A DNA stretch of 24,179 bases from contig JBBDYH010000082.1 in NCBI GenBank assembly GCA_040901795.1, forward strand, positions 1-24,179, written 5' to 3'. The position numbers and the translations under genes are program-made. Shown one piece after another: positions 15,310 through 22,386 of the stretch. The DNA is from JBBDYH01 sp040901795 (lineage in GTDB: Bacteria; Planctomycetota; Planctomycetia; Pirellulales; JALHPA01). The first letter of the stretch is position 1, and each line of letters opens with the position of its first letter. The notes under the pieces are model-generated. The model was not told the DNA's origin. It saw only the letters and a program-made list of their open reading frames with translations, and did no database searches.

Positions 15310-15338
15310 TTGCCCGGCTCCGCCGGCGGTGTTATATC
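15310..15338 (+). promoter_or_regulatory. Possible promoter with a small TCC-loop dyad
   Basis: TTGCCC (15310-15315) and TATATC (15333-15338) are 4/6 matches to -35 and -10 with 17-bp spacing, upstream of the exported-protein gene. CCGGC-TCC-GCCGG (15314-15326) lies in the spacer and has the same loop design as the other palindromes here, though 5-bp arms are within chance. Weak evidence. Confidence 0.25.
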
Positions 15339-15387
15339 CTAGTGAGGAAATAATGAACCACCTTCTGAATGAACGAGGAGAGCAAGC

Positions 15388-15960
15388 ATGCGAGTTTCAG
15401 CTCTGGTAATCCTGAGCCTTCTGATTCTGGGTTCGGGAGTCATGGCGCAGGAGACCAAAGAGACTCCCGCCCCTCAACCCGCCGTGAAACCTGACAAGCT
15501 AAACCGGGAGGCGCTCGAAAAAGCCTTCGCAGAGAAAATGAGCAATGCGGCGCTGGTCGGTCACTTCACCGACCGCAGTCGCGAGAACGCTAAACTACCG
15601 CGCGAAGAGAAATACACCCTGGGCAAGGTCGCCAAGCTGCAGGGGGACTACTGGCTGATCCAGGCGCGGATCCAGTACGGCGAACACGATGTGAGTCTGC
15701 CGCTGTCGCTCCGCGTGGTATGGGCGGGGGACACGCCGGTGATCACGCTCGACAAGATGCCGATACCCGGCTTCGGCACATTCACCTGCCGCGTGATGAT
15801 CTTCGGCGATCAGTACGCCGGCACCTGGGACGGGGGCGACCACGGCGGGCATTTGTTCGGCAAGATCGTTCCGGCGGAGAACAAGGATCGCGATGCCATC
15901 AGCCCAGCGAAGGATGGCAGCGACTCCAAAAAGAACGGCGCTTCGACTAGGAAGAATTAG
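15388..15960 (+). CDS. Small exported protein of unknown function
   Basis: A 190-residue protein with a clear signal peptide (residues 1-21, VSALVILSLLILGSGVMAQ, cleavage after Ala-20 or so), a charged linker, a beta-rich domain (about 55-160; YTLGKVAKLQGDYWLIQARI, VVWAGDTPVITLD, GTFTCRVMIFGDQYAGTWDGG) and a polar, lysine-rich tail. The GDQYAGTWDGG part looks like a beta-barrel or lipocalin-like strand pair, but I do not recognise a named family. It has the best ribosome site in this part of the window: AGGAG at 15376-15380, 7 bp before the ATG. It ends 25 bp before the 3' end of the convergent antitoxin gene. Confidence 0.75.
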   Translation: MRVSALVILSLLILGSGVMAQETKETPAPQPAVKPDKLNREALEKAFAEKMSNAALVGHFTDRSRENAKLPREEKYTLGKVAKLQGDYWLIQARIQYGEHDVSLPLSLRVVWAGDTPVITLDKMPIPGFGTFTCRVMIFGDQYAGTWDGGDHGGHLFGKIVPAENKDRDAISPAKDGSDSKKNGASTRKN

Positions 15961-15985
15961 CGGCCATTGCGTTCCGCATCTGAGG

Positions 15986-16243
15986 TTAAGCGTCGTCAAC
16001 CAACTCCCGCACCTGTTTCTGCCCGCCGTTCGTCTCGGCAATCGATCTTCGCAAATGTTCTGCGTTCGCGGGATTGGACAGGAGATAAAGTGTCTCTTGC
16101 CAGGAGTTGAACTCATCGAGTGAAAGAAATACGACGCGTTGGCCCTTGTCGGTGCCGATGATGGTCGGCTCGGCATTGGCCACCGTCTGTTCGATCAGTT
16201 GTTCGAGGTTCTGTTTCGCTTCGTTTAGCGTGACTGCGTTCAT
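15986..16243 (-). CDS. Orphan YefM/Phd-type antitoxin
   Basis: An 85-residue protein closely resembling YefM: the N-terminal dimerising DNA-binding part (MNAVTLNEAKQNLEQLIEQT), a middle PTIIGTDKGQRVVFLSLDEFNS, and the toxin-wrapping helices WQETLYLLSNPANAEHLRRSI. I choose the ATG at 16243; in-frame starts at 16255 and 16294 add a basic tail not seen in the family. A yoeB toxin gene would normally follow, but only 25 bp separate this gene from a convergent gene, so the toxin is missing. It may repress its own promoter, neutralise a toxin encoded elsewhere, or be a leftover. It lies downstream of the DUF4258/DUF2283 pair in the same orientation, 77 bp away. Confidence 0.82.
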   Translation of the reverse strand: MNAVTLNEAKQNLEQLIEQTVANAEPTIIGTDKGQRVVFLSLDEFNSWQETLYLLSNPANAEHLRRSIAETNGGQKQVRELVDDA

Positions 16244-16320
16244 AGCGGTTCTCATAAGTTGGCGGTTAGGGCCTTTTAGAAAACGCCGCCTCAAGATCAG
16301 CTTGTTCTCAAAATGGGCGC

Positions 16321-16518
16321 CTACAAGGGAATTAATTCATAGGAGATCGCAGGCGCCTGCGTGCGCTGCTGAGCATGTTCGACCGTGATGGCGCAGATAT
16401 TTCCGTCGCCATCCACGTCGAGCAACGTATTCTCGTCTAGGTCCCGCGTCTCAACAACCTGGCCTTCGCGAAACTCGATGTAGAGCGTGTCTGTGTCTTG
16501 AAAATACTTGATCTTCAT
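16321..16518 (-). CDS. DUF2283 small protein, putative antitoxin
   Basis: A 65-residue protein opening with MKIKYFQDTDTLYIEF and continuing with a central LDVDGDGNICAITVEHA block, the hallmarks of DUF2283. Its ATG overlaps the stop of the upstream DUF4258 gene by 4 bp (ATGA), so translation should be coupled. DUF2283 genes are often found next to DUF4258 genes and the two are regarded as a likely toxin-antitoxin pair, with this partner as the antitoxin; that role is inferred from neighbourhood. No DNA-binding domain is visible. Confidence 0.8.
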   Translation of the reverse strand: MKIKYFQDTDTLYIEFREGQVVETRDLDENTLLDVDGDGNICAITVEHAQQRTQAPAISYELIPL

Positions 16519-16751
16519 GGCGTAAATGTCCGGTCAAAGAATGCGTTGTGAACCGTTTCTCCGTCATCAAGCAGCACGACTCGAAGGTAACGTCCGTCCA
16601 TCTCGCCGATAGCAGCCCAACGTCGAATGCGTCCGTCCTCTTGAACGACTTCTTTAATCGGATTATCGATGACTCGCTGGATCCACTCCTCCTGAATCGT
16701 AGTCCGATCGGGACGAATGCGCACGGTTTCGAAGTACTTCGTGAACTTCAT
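16515..16751 (-). CDS. DUF4258-like small protein, putative toxin
   Basis: A 78-residue protein: MKFTKYFETVRIRPDRT, then a helix with IQRVIDNP, then strands RIRRWAAIGEMDGRYLRVVLLDDGETVHNAFFDR. This pattern resembles DUF4258 and the RelE-like fold, in which small basic proteins cleave RNA. Partnering with DUF2283 immediately downstream supports a toxin role. I prefer the ATG at 16751, preceded by GAAGG at a suitable distance, over 16760, which has almost no spacing from the same site. The active site cannot be assigned from sequence alone. It follows ribBA on the same strand after about 60 bp. Confidence 0.7.
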   Translation of the reverse strand: MKFTKYFETVRIRPDRTTIQEEWIQRVIDNPIKEVVQEDGRIRRWAAIGEMDGRYLRVVLLDDGETVHNAFFDRTFTP

Positions 16752-16811
16752 CCGTCGCATCCTTCACCGGTCACATTCTACCTCACTGTGCACGCAAAAA
16801 CGGACGTCCCC

Positions 16812-18023
16812 TCACCCCTCCGCGGGGAATCGGTGGCCCAGCTTATCGCGCTTGGTGGCCAGGTATTTGGCGTTGTGCTCGTGGATCGGCGGCAGGATCG
16901 GCACCTGATCGACCACCTCCAGGTCAAACCCGCCGTAGATGAAGGCGTCGGTCTTCTTCGGGTTGTTGGTTAACAGCCGCACCCGCGACAGGCCCAGATC
17001 TTTGAGCAACTGAATGCCCACGCCGTAGTCGCGCGAATCGACCTTGAAGCCCAGTGCCAGGTTCGCTTCGACTGTGTCGAGACCCTGATCTTGCAGCGCA
17101 TAGGCCTTGATCTTTTCGATCAGCCCGATGCCGCGGCCTTCCTGCGGCAAGTACACCAGCACGCCGGACCCCTCGCGGCTGATCATATCCAGCGCCATAT
17201 CGAGCTGCACGCCGCAATCGCAGCGGAGCGAATCCAACAGGTCGCCGGTGAAGCACGACGAGTGCAGCCGCACTAAGGGGGCCGCGACGCGCGTTGGGTC
17301 CCCCATCACCAGGACAATCGGCTGCTGCGACTCGTACTTCACGCCGTAAGCGATGAGCTGGAACTCACCGTAGCGCGTCGGTAGCTTCGCCTCGGCGATG
17401 CGGTACACGAGCTTCTCGCGCATGCGGCGATAGCGGATCAGCTCTTCGATCGAGATGATGGGCAGGTTGAACCGCTCGGCCAATGCAAACAGGGTCTCGC
17501 GCGTCGCCCGGTTACCCTCCTCGTCGAGGATTTCGCAGAGCACGCCGGCGGGTGTCAGGTCGGCCAGCCGTGCCAGATCGACGGATGCCTCAGTATGCCC
17601 GGCGCGGCGGAGGACGCCGCCTTCCTTGGCGATCAGCGGAAACATGTGGCCCGGGCGGACGAAGTCGCCCGGCTTGCTGGTCGGATCGACGATGGCCTGG
17701 ATCGTAGCAGCCCGCTCTTGAGCAGTGATGCCCGTTTTGGTGGTACGATGATCGACCGGCACCGTGAAGCAGGTGCCCAACGGCGCTGTATTCGATTCGC
17801 ACATCAGCGGCAGCTTCAGCCGCTCGGCCACGTCAGGCAGCACAGGGACGCAGACCTGCCCGCGTCCGTGGCGGATCATGAAATTAACGGTTTCCGGCGA
17901 GACCTTTTCGGCCGCACAGATGAAGTCGCCTTCGTTCTCGCGGTCTTCGGCGTCGACGACGATAATCACCTGGCCGCGGCGGATGGCGTCGACGGCTTCT
18001 TCGATCGTGGAGAAATGGGACAT
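16812..18023 (-). CDS. ribBA: Bifunctional riboflavin enzyme RibBA
   Basis: A 403-residue fusion supplying both first-step precursors of riboflavin. The N-terminal DHBP synthase (about 1-200) makes 3,4-dihydroxy-2-butanone 4-phosphate from ribulose 5-phosphate, with the acidic metal site in DAEDRENEGDFICAAE and the motif VDHRTTKTGI. The C-terminal GTP cyclohydrolase II (about 205-403) has the zinc cysteines in HSSCFTGDLLDSLRCDCG and the motif LPQEGRGIGLIEKI. Both halves keep their key residues. ATG start at 18023; the leader holds inverted TGACCAC heptamers and a perfect -10 box at 18120-18115, but no FMN riboswitch. Divergent from the next gene. Confidence 0.95.
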   Translation of the reverse strand: MSHFSTIEEAVDAIRRGQVIIVVDAEDRENEGDFICAAEKVSPETVNFMIRHGRGQVCVPVLPDVAERLKLPLMCESNTAPLGTCFTVPVDHRTTKTGITAQERAATIQAIVDPTSKPGDFVRPGHMFPLIAKEGGVLRRAGHTEASVDLARLADLTPAGVLCEILDEEGNRATRETLFALAERFNLPIISIEELIRYRRMREKLVYRIAEAKLPTRYGEFQLIAYGVKYESQQPIVLVMGDPTRVAAPLVRLHSSCFTGDLLDSLRCDCGVQLDMALDMISREGSGVLVYLPQEGRGIGLIEKIKAYALQDQGLDTVEANLALGFKVDSRDYGVGIQLLKDLGLSRVRLLTNNPKKTDAFIYGGFDLEVVDQVPILPPIHEHNAKYLATKRDKLGHRFPAEG

Positions 18024-18030
18024 GGTGCTA

Positions 18031-18206
18031 GTGGTCGGTGGTCAGTTGTCAGTGGTCAGTAGCTGCGAATTAACAACTCGCAGTGCCGATTGTTGATCGA
18101 GACGTTCTACGGCTATTATAGGTTCAATGCCGTTGGCCGTAATCCCGGCGCGAAGACACGCCGCTCTGAACTGACCATTGACCACTGACCACTGACCACT
18201 GACCAC
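18031..18206. repeat. Inverted arrays of TGACCAC heptamers around a shared promoter region
   Basis: Five TGACCAC-type heptamers run at 18172-18206, just before the hypothetical gene, and four of the same heptamer in inverse orientation run at 18031-18058, just before ribBA. Both leaders therefore begin with the same heptamer array facing its gene. Between them lie an imperfect hairpin CTGCGAATT-AAC-AACTCGCAG (18063-18083) and a hairpin with AAGA loop plus CTCTGAAC (18143-18171) that repeats the unit at 14451-14480. Confidence 0.75.
18115..18120 (-). promoter_or_regulatory. -10 box for ribBA in the divergent region
   Basis: TATAAT reads on the minus strand at 18120-18115, giving a leader of about 84 nt before the ribBA ATG. 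No good -35 box is seen. The overlapping plus-strand TATTAT (18114-18119), preceded by TTGATC at 18093-18098 with a short 15-bp spacer, could serve the divergent gene. Confidence 0.35.
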
Positions 18207-18219
18207 TACCCCTCTCCTC

Positions 18220-19059
18220 ATGCTCGACCGCGAAGAGTACATCGAACAGGCGTATCTCTTCCGCGTGCTGGGCGAGCGGATGAACAGCGGGATGGCGACG
18301 CAGGAGCTGTTGGCCCTGGTCAAGGAGGAGGTTCTTTCCACGACCAAGCTGCCGCTGGCGATCGATTTTCTGGCCAGCGAGCTGCGGCATGTCGGCACGT
18401 TCTCGTCGGCCATGGCCCGGCTATCGCACTATTTCACGCCGTTTCAAACCTTCGTCGCGGCCGAGGCGGAGAACGAGCGCGGCCGGTTCGATCTGAACGT
18501 GGCCCTCAAGATCCTGGAGCGCGAGGCCTTGTATCGCGGCGAAAACCCCCTGCCGCAGGGCATTTTCCTCTACCAGTTCGAGTGCCTCTCGCGCAACCGG
18601 CTGGGTTACGACAAGGGGCTGGAAGCCGTCGCCCGCGATCCGGTGTTCGACGACGCCTGGCGGGAGTGGATCCTGATCGTGCGGCGGCAGGTGGGGATCG
18701 TCGATTTTGGCGACATGGTCTACGTCCGCAGTCAGCAATTCATCAAAGACCGCCTGCGGAAAAACCCCGATGCCAGGCCGCTCGAAAAGCCGGCCCTCTT
18801 CGGCGAGAAGGAAGGGCGCATCGCTTGGGCGAACCGAGGCAAGGATCCGCTGTTGCTCTTCGCCGCCTTGCACCGGCAACTGGGCTATCCGAGCGTCCCC
18901 AAACCTGTGCCGATTGACGAGACGCCGTTGATTCTGCCGCAGGTGCTCCGCCGCGTCGAGCGAATGGAGTCGCGGCTCAAACTGTTGGAAGAGGAGCAGA
19001 AGGGGGGGATCGATTTGTCGAAGTTTTATAATCCGGGGAAGCTGCCGCCGGAGGTGTAG
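18220..19059 (+). CDS. Conserved hypothetical protein
   Basis: A 279-residue soluble, mainly helical protein that I cannot assign to a named family. The first 135 residues are helical (REEYIEQAYLFRVLGERM, PLAIDFLASELRH, HYFTPFQTFVAAEAEN). The middle has an acidic/aromatic block (DPVFDDAWREWI, FGDMVYVRSQQF). The end is a helix with coiled-coil potential (LPQVLRRVERMESRLKLLEEE) and a short tail. No signal peptide or membrane segment is present. The style is that of lineage-restricted planctomycete proteins. Start ATG 18220, 14 bp after the heptamer array, with CCTCTCCTC rather than a ribosome site upstream. It diverges from ribBA and stands 76 bp before modA. Confidence 0.75.
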   Translation: MLDREEYIEQAYLFRVLGERMNSGMATQELLALVKEEVLSTTKLPLAIDFLASELRHVGTFSSAMARLSHYFTPFQTFVAAEAENERGRFDLNVALKILEREALYRGENPLPQGIFLYQFECLSRNRLGYDKGLEAVARDPVFDDAWREWILIVRRQVGIVDFGDMVYVRSQQFIKDRLRKNPDARPLEKPALFGEKEGRIAWANRGKDPLLLFAALHRQLGYPSVPKPVPIDETPLILPQVLRRVERMESRLKLLEEEQKGGIDLSKFYNPGKLPPEV

Positions 19060-19060
19060 G

Positions 19061-19101
19061 CGGAGACAAGGAGACTGGGAGACTGGGACACAGGGAGAGG
19101 G
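19061..19101. repeat. GGAGACTGGGA short-period run before modA
   Basis: Loose 8-9-bp repeats of GGAGACTGGGA/GGGACACAGGG type lie directly after the hypothetical gene's stop and before modA. They belong to the same class of degenerate short-period runs as 2708-2741, 3629-3658 and 18172-18206, each with its own word. Confidence 0.5.
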
Positions 19102-19135
19102 AAAAGACTGTTCGTTCTGGCTGGTCGGTTCAACG

Positions 19136-19945
19136 ATGCGACGATTAAACTGCGACGTTGTGTTTGCAATTGTGGTTGCGTTCGTCAGTGGATGCGGACA
19201 ACCGCGCGACACGACAAAGACGAGCGGCGCAACCGACACGGGCAATTCGTCGAGCGAACCGCTGGTGATCTTGGTCGCGGCAAGCACCAAGGATGCGATC
19301 GAGGAGCTGGCCGGGGAGTTTGAAACGAAAACTGGCAGGCGTGTTCGCATCGGCGCCGGTCCTTCGAATGCCTTGGCTGCACAGATTGCTTCCGGCGCTC
19401 CTGCAGACCTGTTTCTCTCGGCAAATGAGAAATGGGCGGATTACATCGAGGAGGAGCGCCTGGCCGAAGCGGTGACTCCGCTGTTGACGAACGATTTAGT
19501 GCTAATTGTGCCGCGAGACAATCCGGCCGAGGTGCGCATACCTGCCGACCTGGCCGGACCACGCCTGAAACGGCTGGCGCTGGCCGGAGAGAACGTTCCG
19601 GCCGGCATCTACGCCGAGCAGGCGCTCCGCGCGTTGAAGCTCTACGATGCGCTCGCCGATGCGAAGCGCATCGTGCGCGGGCAGGATGTCCGGATGACGC
19701 TTGGCTACGTCGCGCGCGGCGAGGCCGAGGCCGGCATTGTGTATGCCACCGATGCCCGGATCGTGGATGATATTGCGGTCGTTTATCAGTTCAATCCAAC
19801 GACCTACGACCGGATTGTCTATCCGCTGGTGCTCGTGAAGCGGGATCGCCCGAACGCGGCGGCGCGTAAACTGTATGACTACTTGCGCTCGCCGGAAGCC
19901 GCTACAGTCTTTGAAAAGTTTGGCTTCAAACGCGTGACGGAATAG
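19136..19945 (+). CDS. modA: Molybdate ABC transporter substrate-binding lipoprotein ModA
   Basis: A 269-residue periplasmic-binding protein of the molybdate/tungstate class. It begins with a lipoprotein signal (hydrophobic VVFAIVVAFVSGC, lipid-modified Cys20). The mature part shows LVILVAASTKDAIEELA and GAGPSNALAAQIASGAPADLFLSAN, which line the oxyanion site, and then GIYAEQALRAL, RGEAEAGIVYATDA and a C-terminal closing helix. It should capture molybdate outside the cytoplasmic membrane and pass it to ModB. First gene of modABC, with 73 bp before modB. No molybdenum-cofactor riboswitch or ModE-type palindrome was recognised upstream. Confidence 0.93.
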   Translation: MRRLNCDVVFAIVVAFVSGCGQPRDTTKTSGATDTGNSSSEPLVILVAASTKDAIEELAGEFETKTGRRVRIGAGPSNALAAQIASGAPADLFLSANEKWADYIEEERLAEAVTPLLTNDLVLIVPRDNPAEVRIPADLAGPRLKRLALAGENVPAGIYAEQALRALKLYDALADAKRIVRGQDVRMTLGYVARGEAEAGIVYATDARIVDDIAVVYQFNPTTYDRIVYPLVLVKRDRPNAAARKLYDYLRSPEAATVFEKFGFKRVTE

Positions 19946-20018
19946 CCGAATTCGCCGGAATTCGGGCAACCTGAAGTCCGGGGACTTACGCCACGAATCA
20001 ACTGGGAAAACCGCCATC

Positions 20019-20717
20019 ATGCTGACAACCGCCGAATGGGAGACCTTGCGCTTGAGCCTATTTGTGGCCACGGTGGCCGTTGCCGGCAGCCTGCCGATTG
20101 GAATGGCGTTGGCCTGGCTGTTGGCTCGAAAGGCGTTTTGGGGCAAGACACTTTTAGAAACGGCGATCAACCTGCCCTTGGTGCTGCCGCCGGTCGTCAC
20201 GGGCTATTTGCTGCTTGTCGCGCTTGGCCGGCGGGGCTGGCTCGGCGCTCGACTCGAGGCATGGTTCGGTTTGGAGTTTGTGTTCGATTGGAAGGGCGCC
20301 GCGGTCGCTTCGGCGGTCATGGCGTTTCCCTTGCTTGTGCGGCCGATCCGGCTGGCCTTCGCCGCCATCGACCCCCGATTGGAAACCGCCTCGCGCACGC
20401 TGGGCGCGGGGCGCCTCCTGACGCTATGGCGAATCACGCTGCCATTGGCCCGGCCGGGAATCATCGCCGGCTGCGTCCTGGCGTTCGCGCGAAGCCTCGG
20501 TGAATTCGGGGCGACCATGATGATCGCCGGCAACATTCCCGGCGAGACGCGCACCATCCCTTTGCACATTTACACGGTCCTGCAATCACCGGCCGGATTT
20601 GAAGAAGCCAACACGCTGATTGCGGTTTCGGTCGTGATTGCGGCCGGGGCAATTTTTGCGGGTGAAGTTCTAGAGCGGCGCAGCTTGAGGTACCGAACGT
20701 CGGAAGTCCTGCCATGA
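20019..20717 (+). CDS. modB: Molybdate ABC transporter permease ModB
   Basis: A 232-residue integral membrane protein with five or six hydrophobic segments (LRLSLFVATVAVAGSLPIGM, LLETAINLPLVLPPVVTGYLLLVAL, and the C-terminal TLIAVSVVIAAGAIFA). The EAA coupling loop lies at ETASRTLGAGRLLTLWRITLP, and EFGATMMIAGNIPGET is the family signature after it. It forms the membrane channel for molybdate with ModC at the cytoplasmic face. ATG at 20019; its TGA overlaps the modC ATG (ATGA), so the two should be translated together. Confidence 0.94.
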   Translation: MLTTAEWETLRLSLFVATVAVAGSLPIGMALAWLLARKAFWGKTLLETAINLPLVLPPVVTGYLLLVALGRRGWLGARLEAWFGLEFVFDWKGAAVASAVMAFPLLVRPIRLAFAAIDPRLETASRTLGAGRLLTLWRITLPLARPGIIAGCVLAFARSLGEFGATMMIAGNIPGETRTIPLHIYTVLQSPAGFEEANTLIAVSVVIAAGAIFAGEVLERRSLRYRTSEVLP

Positions 20718-21793
20718 GCCACCTCAAGTTCGCCTGTCGGCGCCGCTTAAATGCCCAGTTCGAACTGGACGCCGTCTTTGACTGCCCCCAGGGAGTCACA
20801 GCGTTATTTGGTCCCTCGGGCAGCGGAAAGACAACGATCCTGAATATGATCGCTGGTGTGCTGCAACCCGCCGTGGGGCGGATCGAGCTTGCCGGCGAGG
20901 TGCTCGACGATCGAGCGCAGGGGATTCACATGCCGCCGGATCGCCGCCGGATCGGTGTTGTCTTTCAGGACCATTTGCTGTTCCCGCACCTTTCGGTGCG
21001 AGAGAATCTGCAGTACGGGACTCGCCGGCCCAATGAGACACGAGTCGATTTCAACAAGGTCGTGGAGATCCTGGAGGTCGGGCTGCTTTTGGATCGCTAT
21101 CCGCGATCGCTCAGCGGTGGCCAGCGGCAGCGGATTGCGCTAGGGCGCGCGATCCTGCGCGCTCCGCGGCTGTTGTTGATGGACGAGCCGCTCGCCGGGC
21201 TCGACTTGCGACTCAAAGAGCGCATTCTCGCCTACCTTGAGCGTCTGTTGGTCGAGTTTAACCTGCCCACACTATTCGTCAGCCACGATCAGACCGACGT
21301 CCGCCGGCTCGCCGAGCGCGTGGTCGTGTTGGATGCGGGCCGCGTCGTCGATGTTGGCGCCTCGCAACCGACCGTCGATCGCGCCGTGATGCGAACGCAG
21401 GGCCCCGTCAACCTGGTCCGCGTGGCCCACGTGCGCACTGCCGACGGCCACTGGGAAGGGACGCTTGGAACGCAGCCTTTGGCGTTCACGGGTCATGACA
21501 ACGCTGAGGGGGAGGCGACAACGCTGCAACCGGGCGGAACTGCGCTGATCCAATTCCGTCCCAGCGATGTCACATTGACCCTGGCAGCCGTCGAGAAAAC
21601 CAGTGCTCGCAACCGCCTGACTGGCGAAGTCCGCGAAGTCGTCATGCTTCCGCAACGTGCCTTTGTCGCCGTCGACATCGGTCAGCTCATCTGGGCCGAA
21701 GTCATGCATGACACCGTGCGCGAATTGAACCTTGCACCGGGCATCCGGGTCACCTGTCTCATCAAGGCGTCGGCGGCTTTGGCAGTGGTGTAG
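20714..21793 (+). CDS. modC: Molybdate ABC transporter ATPase ModC
   Basis: A 359-residue ABC ATPase that powers ModB. Motifs: Walker A GPSGSGKT at 33-40, Q-loop VFQDHLLFPHLSV at 83-95, signature LSGGQRQR at 133-140, Walker B LLLMDEP at 153-159, and an H-loop in LFVSHDQ near 195. A C-terminal TOBE region (about 285-355; RNRLTGEVREVVML, AEVMHDTVRELNL) is the molybdate-sensing domain found in ModC. It overlaps modB by 4 bp and ends the operon; palindromes at 21799-21856 follow its stop within 6 bp and may end the message. Confidence 0.94.
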   Translation: MSHLKFACRRRLNAQFELDAVFDCPQGVTALFGPSGSGKTTILNMIAGVLQPAVGRIELAGEVLDDRAQGIHMPPDRRRIGVVFQDHLLFPHLSVRENLQYGTRRPNETRVDFNKVVEILEVGLLLDRYPRSLSGGQRQRIALGRAILRAPRLLLMDEPLAGLDLRLKERILAYLERLLVEFNLPTLFVSHDQTDVRRLAERVVVLDAGRVVDVGASQPTVDRAVMRTQGPVNLVRVAHVRTADGHWEGTLGTQPLAFTGHDNAEGEATTLQPGGTALIQFRPSDVTLTLAAVEKTSARNRLTGEVREVVMLPQRAFVAVDIGQLIWAEVMHDTVRELNLAPGIRVTCLIKASAALAVV

Positions 21794-21798
21794 CAGTT

Positions 21799-21856
21799 CA
21801 CGTGGTCGCGTCTCTCCGAGACGCGATGGCGAGTCTCGGAGAGACTCGCCCACGTG
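21799..21856. repeat. Nested GGA/TCC-loop palindromes after modC
   Basis: Two perfect hairpins, TCGCGTCTC-TCC (21806-21826) and GGCGAGTCTC-GGA (21828-21850), are enclosed by CACGTGG (21799-21805) and CCACGTG (21850-21856). Their 9- and 10-bp arms are far above chance. They begin 6 bp after the modC stop, lack a T-run, and use the same C-GGA-G loop as the clusters at 998 and 11123. The remaining DNA to 21983 has no gene. Confidence 0.85.
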
Positions 21857-21983
21857 AGCCGGTCGAGCGGAAACCCATTGGCGTTGGGATATACTTCTGA
21901 GGGCCGTTATTTGTGTTGTGTTTTCAGGCGTCTGGACGAGGATACGATCGAACCGGTTACAGGCTACGAGGTTGGTGAGTGAA

Positions 21984-22361
21984 ATGCAGTTAACGCCCGA
22001 ACAACAGGAGCAGGTGCGGCAAGCAAAAGCTCGCGGCGAACGGCGAGTGACTGTGAGTTTCACGTCTGAACAGAAAGAGGCGTGGAGGCGCGCAGTCGAG
22101 CAGGAGCTAGCGGGCAAAGACCAGAACATCGCTCACATTCGCAAGATCGTCGCCGCCGCTGAGCAACCGGGGTTTTTCGGCGATGTTCGACGCGCAATTG
22201 CGCTATCACGACGTTCCCCAGGCGAGTTGTGTACTACAATTGGCGTCGATCCTTCAGTTCTTGCGGATTTTCGCGCTGGTGACGCAGACCTGCCTGCCAC
22301 GGCATTGGAGCATTTGATCGAAACACTTGGCCTTCGGCTTATGCAAGAGATTCCCCGTTAA
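21984..22361 (+). CDS. Small protein with HTH-like C-terminal part
   Basis: A 125-residue cytoplasmic protein. The first half is a charged helical region (QEQVRQAKARGERRVTVSFTSEQKEAWRRAVEQE) and the second looks like a Cro/repressor-type helix-turn-helix: FFGDVRRAIALSRRSPGELCTTIGVDPSVLADFRAGDADLPATALEHLIETLGL. I start at the ATG at 21984, preceded by GGTGAGTG; an in-frame start at 21918 adds 22 residues with no support. It might be a stand-alone regulator or an antitoxin-like protein, but no toxin gene is adjacent. Family and function are not identified. Confidence 0.65.
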   Translation: MQLTPEQQEQVRQAKARGERRVTVSFTSEQKEAWRRAVEQELAGKDQNIAHIRKIVAAAEQPGFFGDVRRAIALSRRSPGELCTTIGVDPSVLADFRAGDADLPATALEHLIETLGLRLMQEIPR

Positions 22362-22386
22362 GGGAAAACGTCAGAAATGCCTCGCA

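Noticed and set aside
18172..18206. CRISPR array from the TGACCAC repeats
   Set aside because: The repeats are 7 bp, directly abutting, without spacers or cas genes.
18024..18219. FMN riboswitch upstream of ribBA
   Set aside because: The conserved FMN-aptamer blocks are absent; the leader consists of heptamer repeats and two unrelated hairpins.
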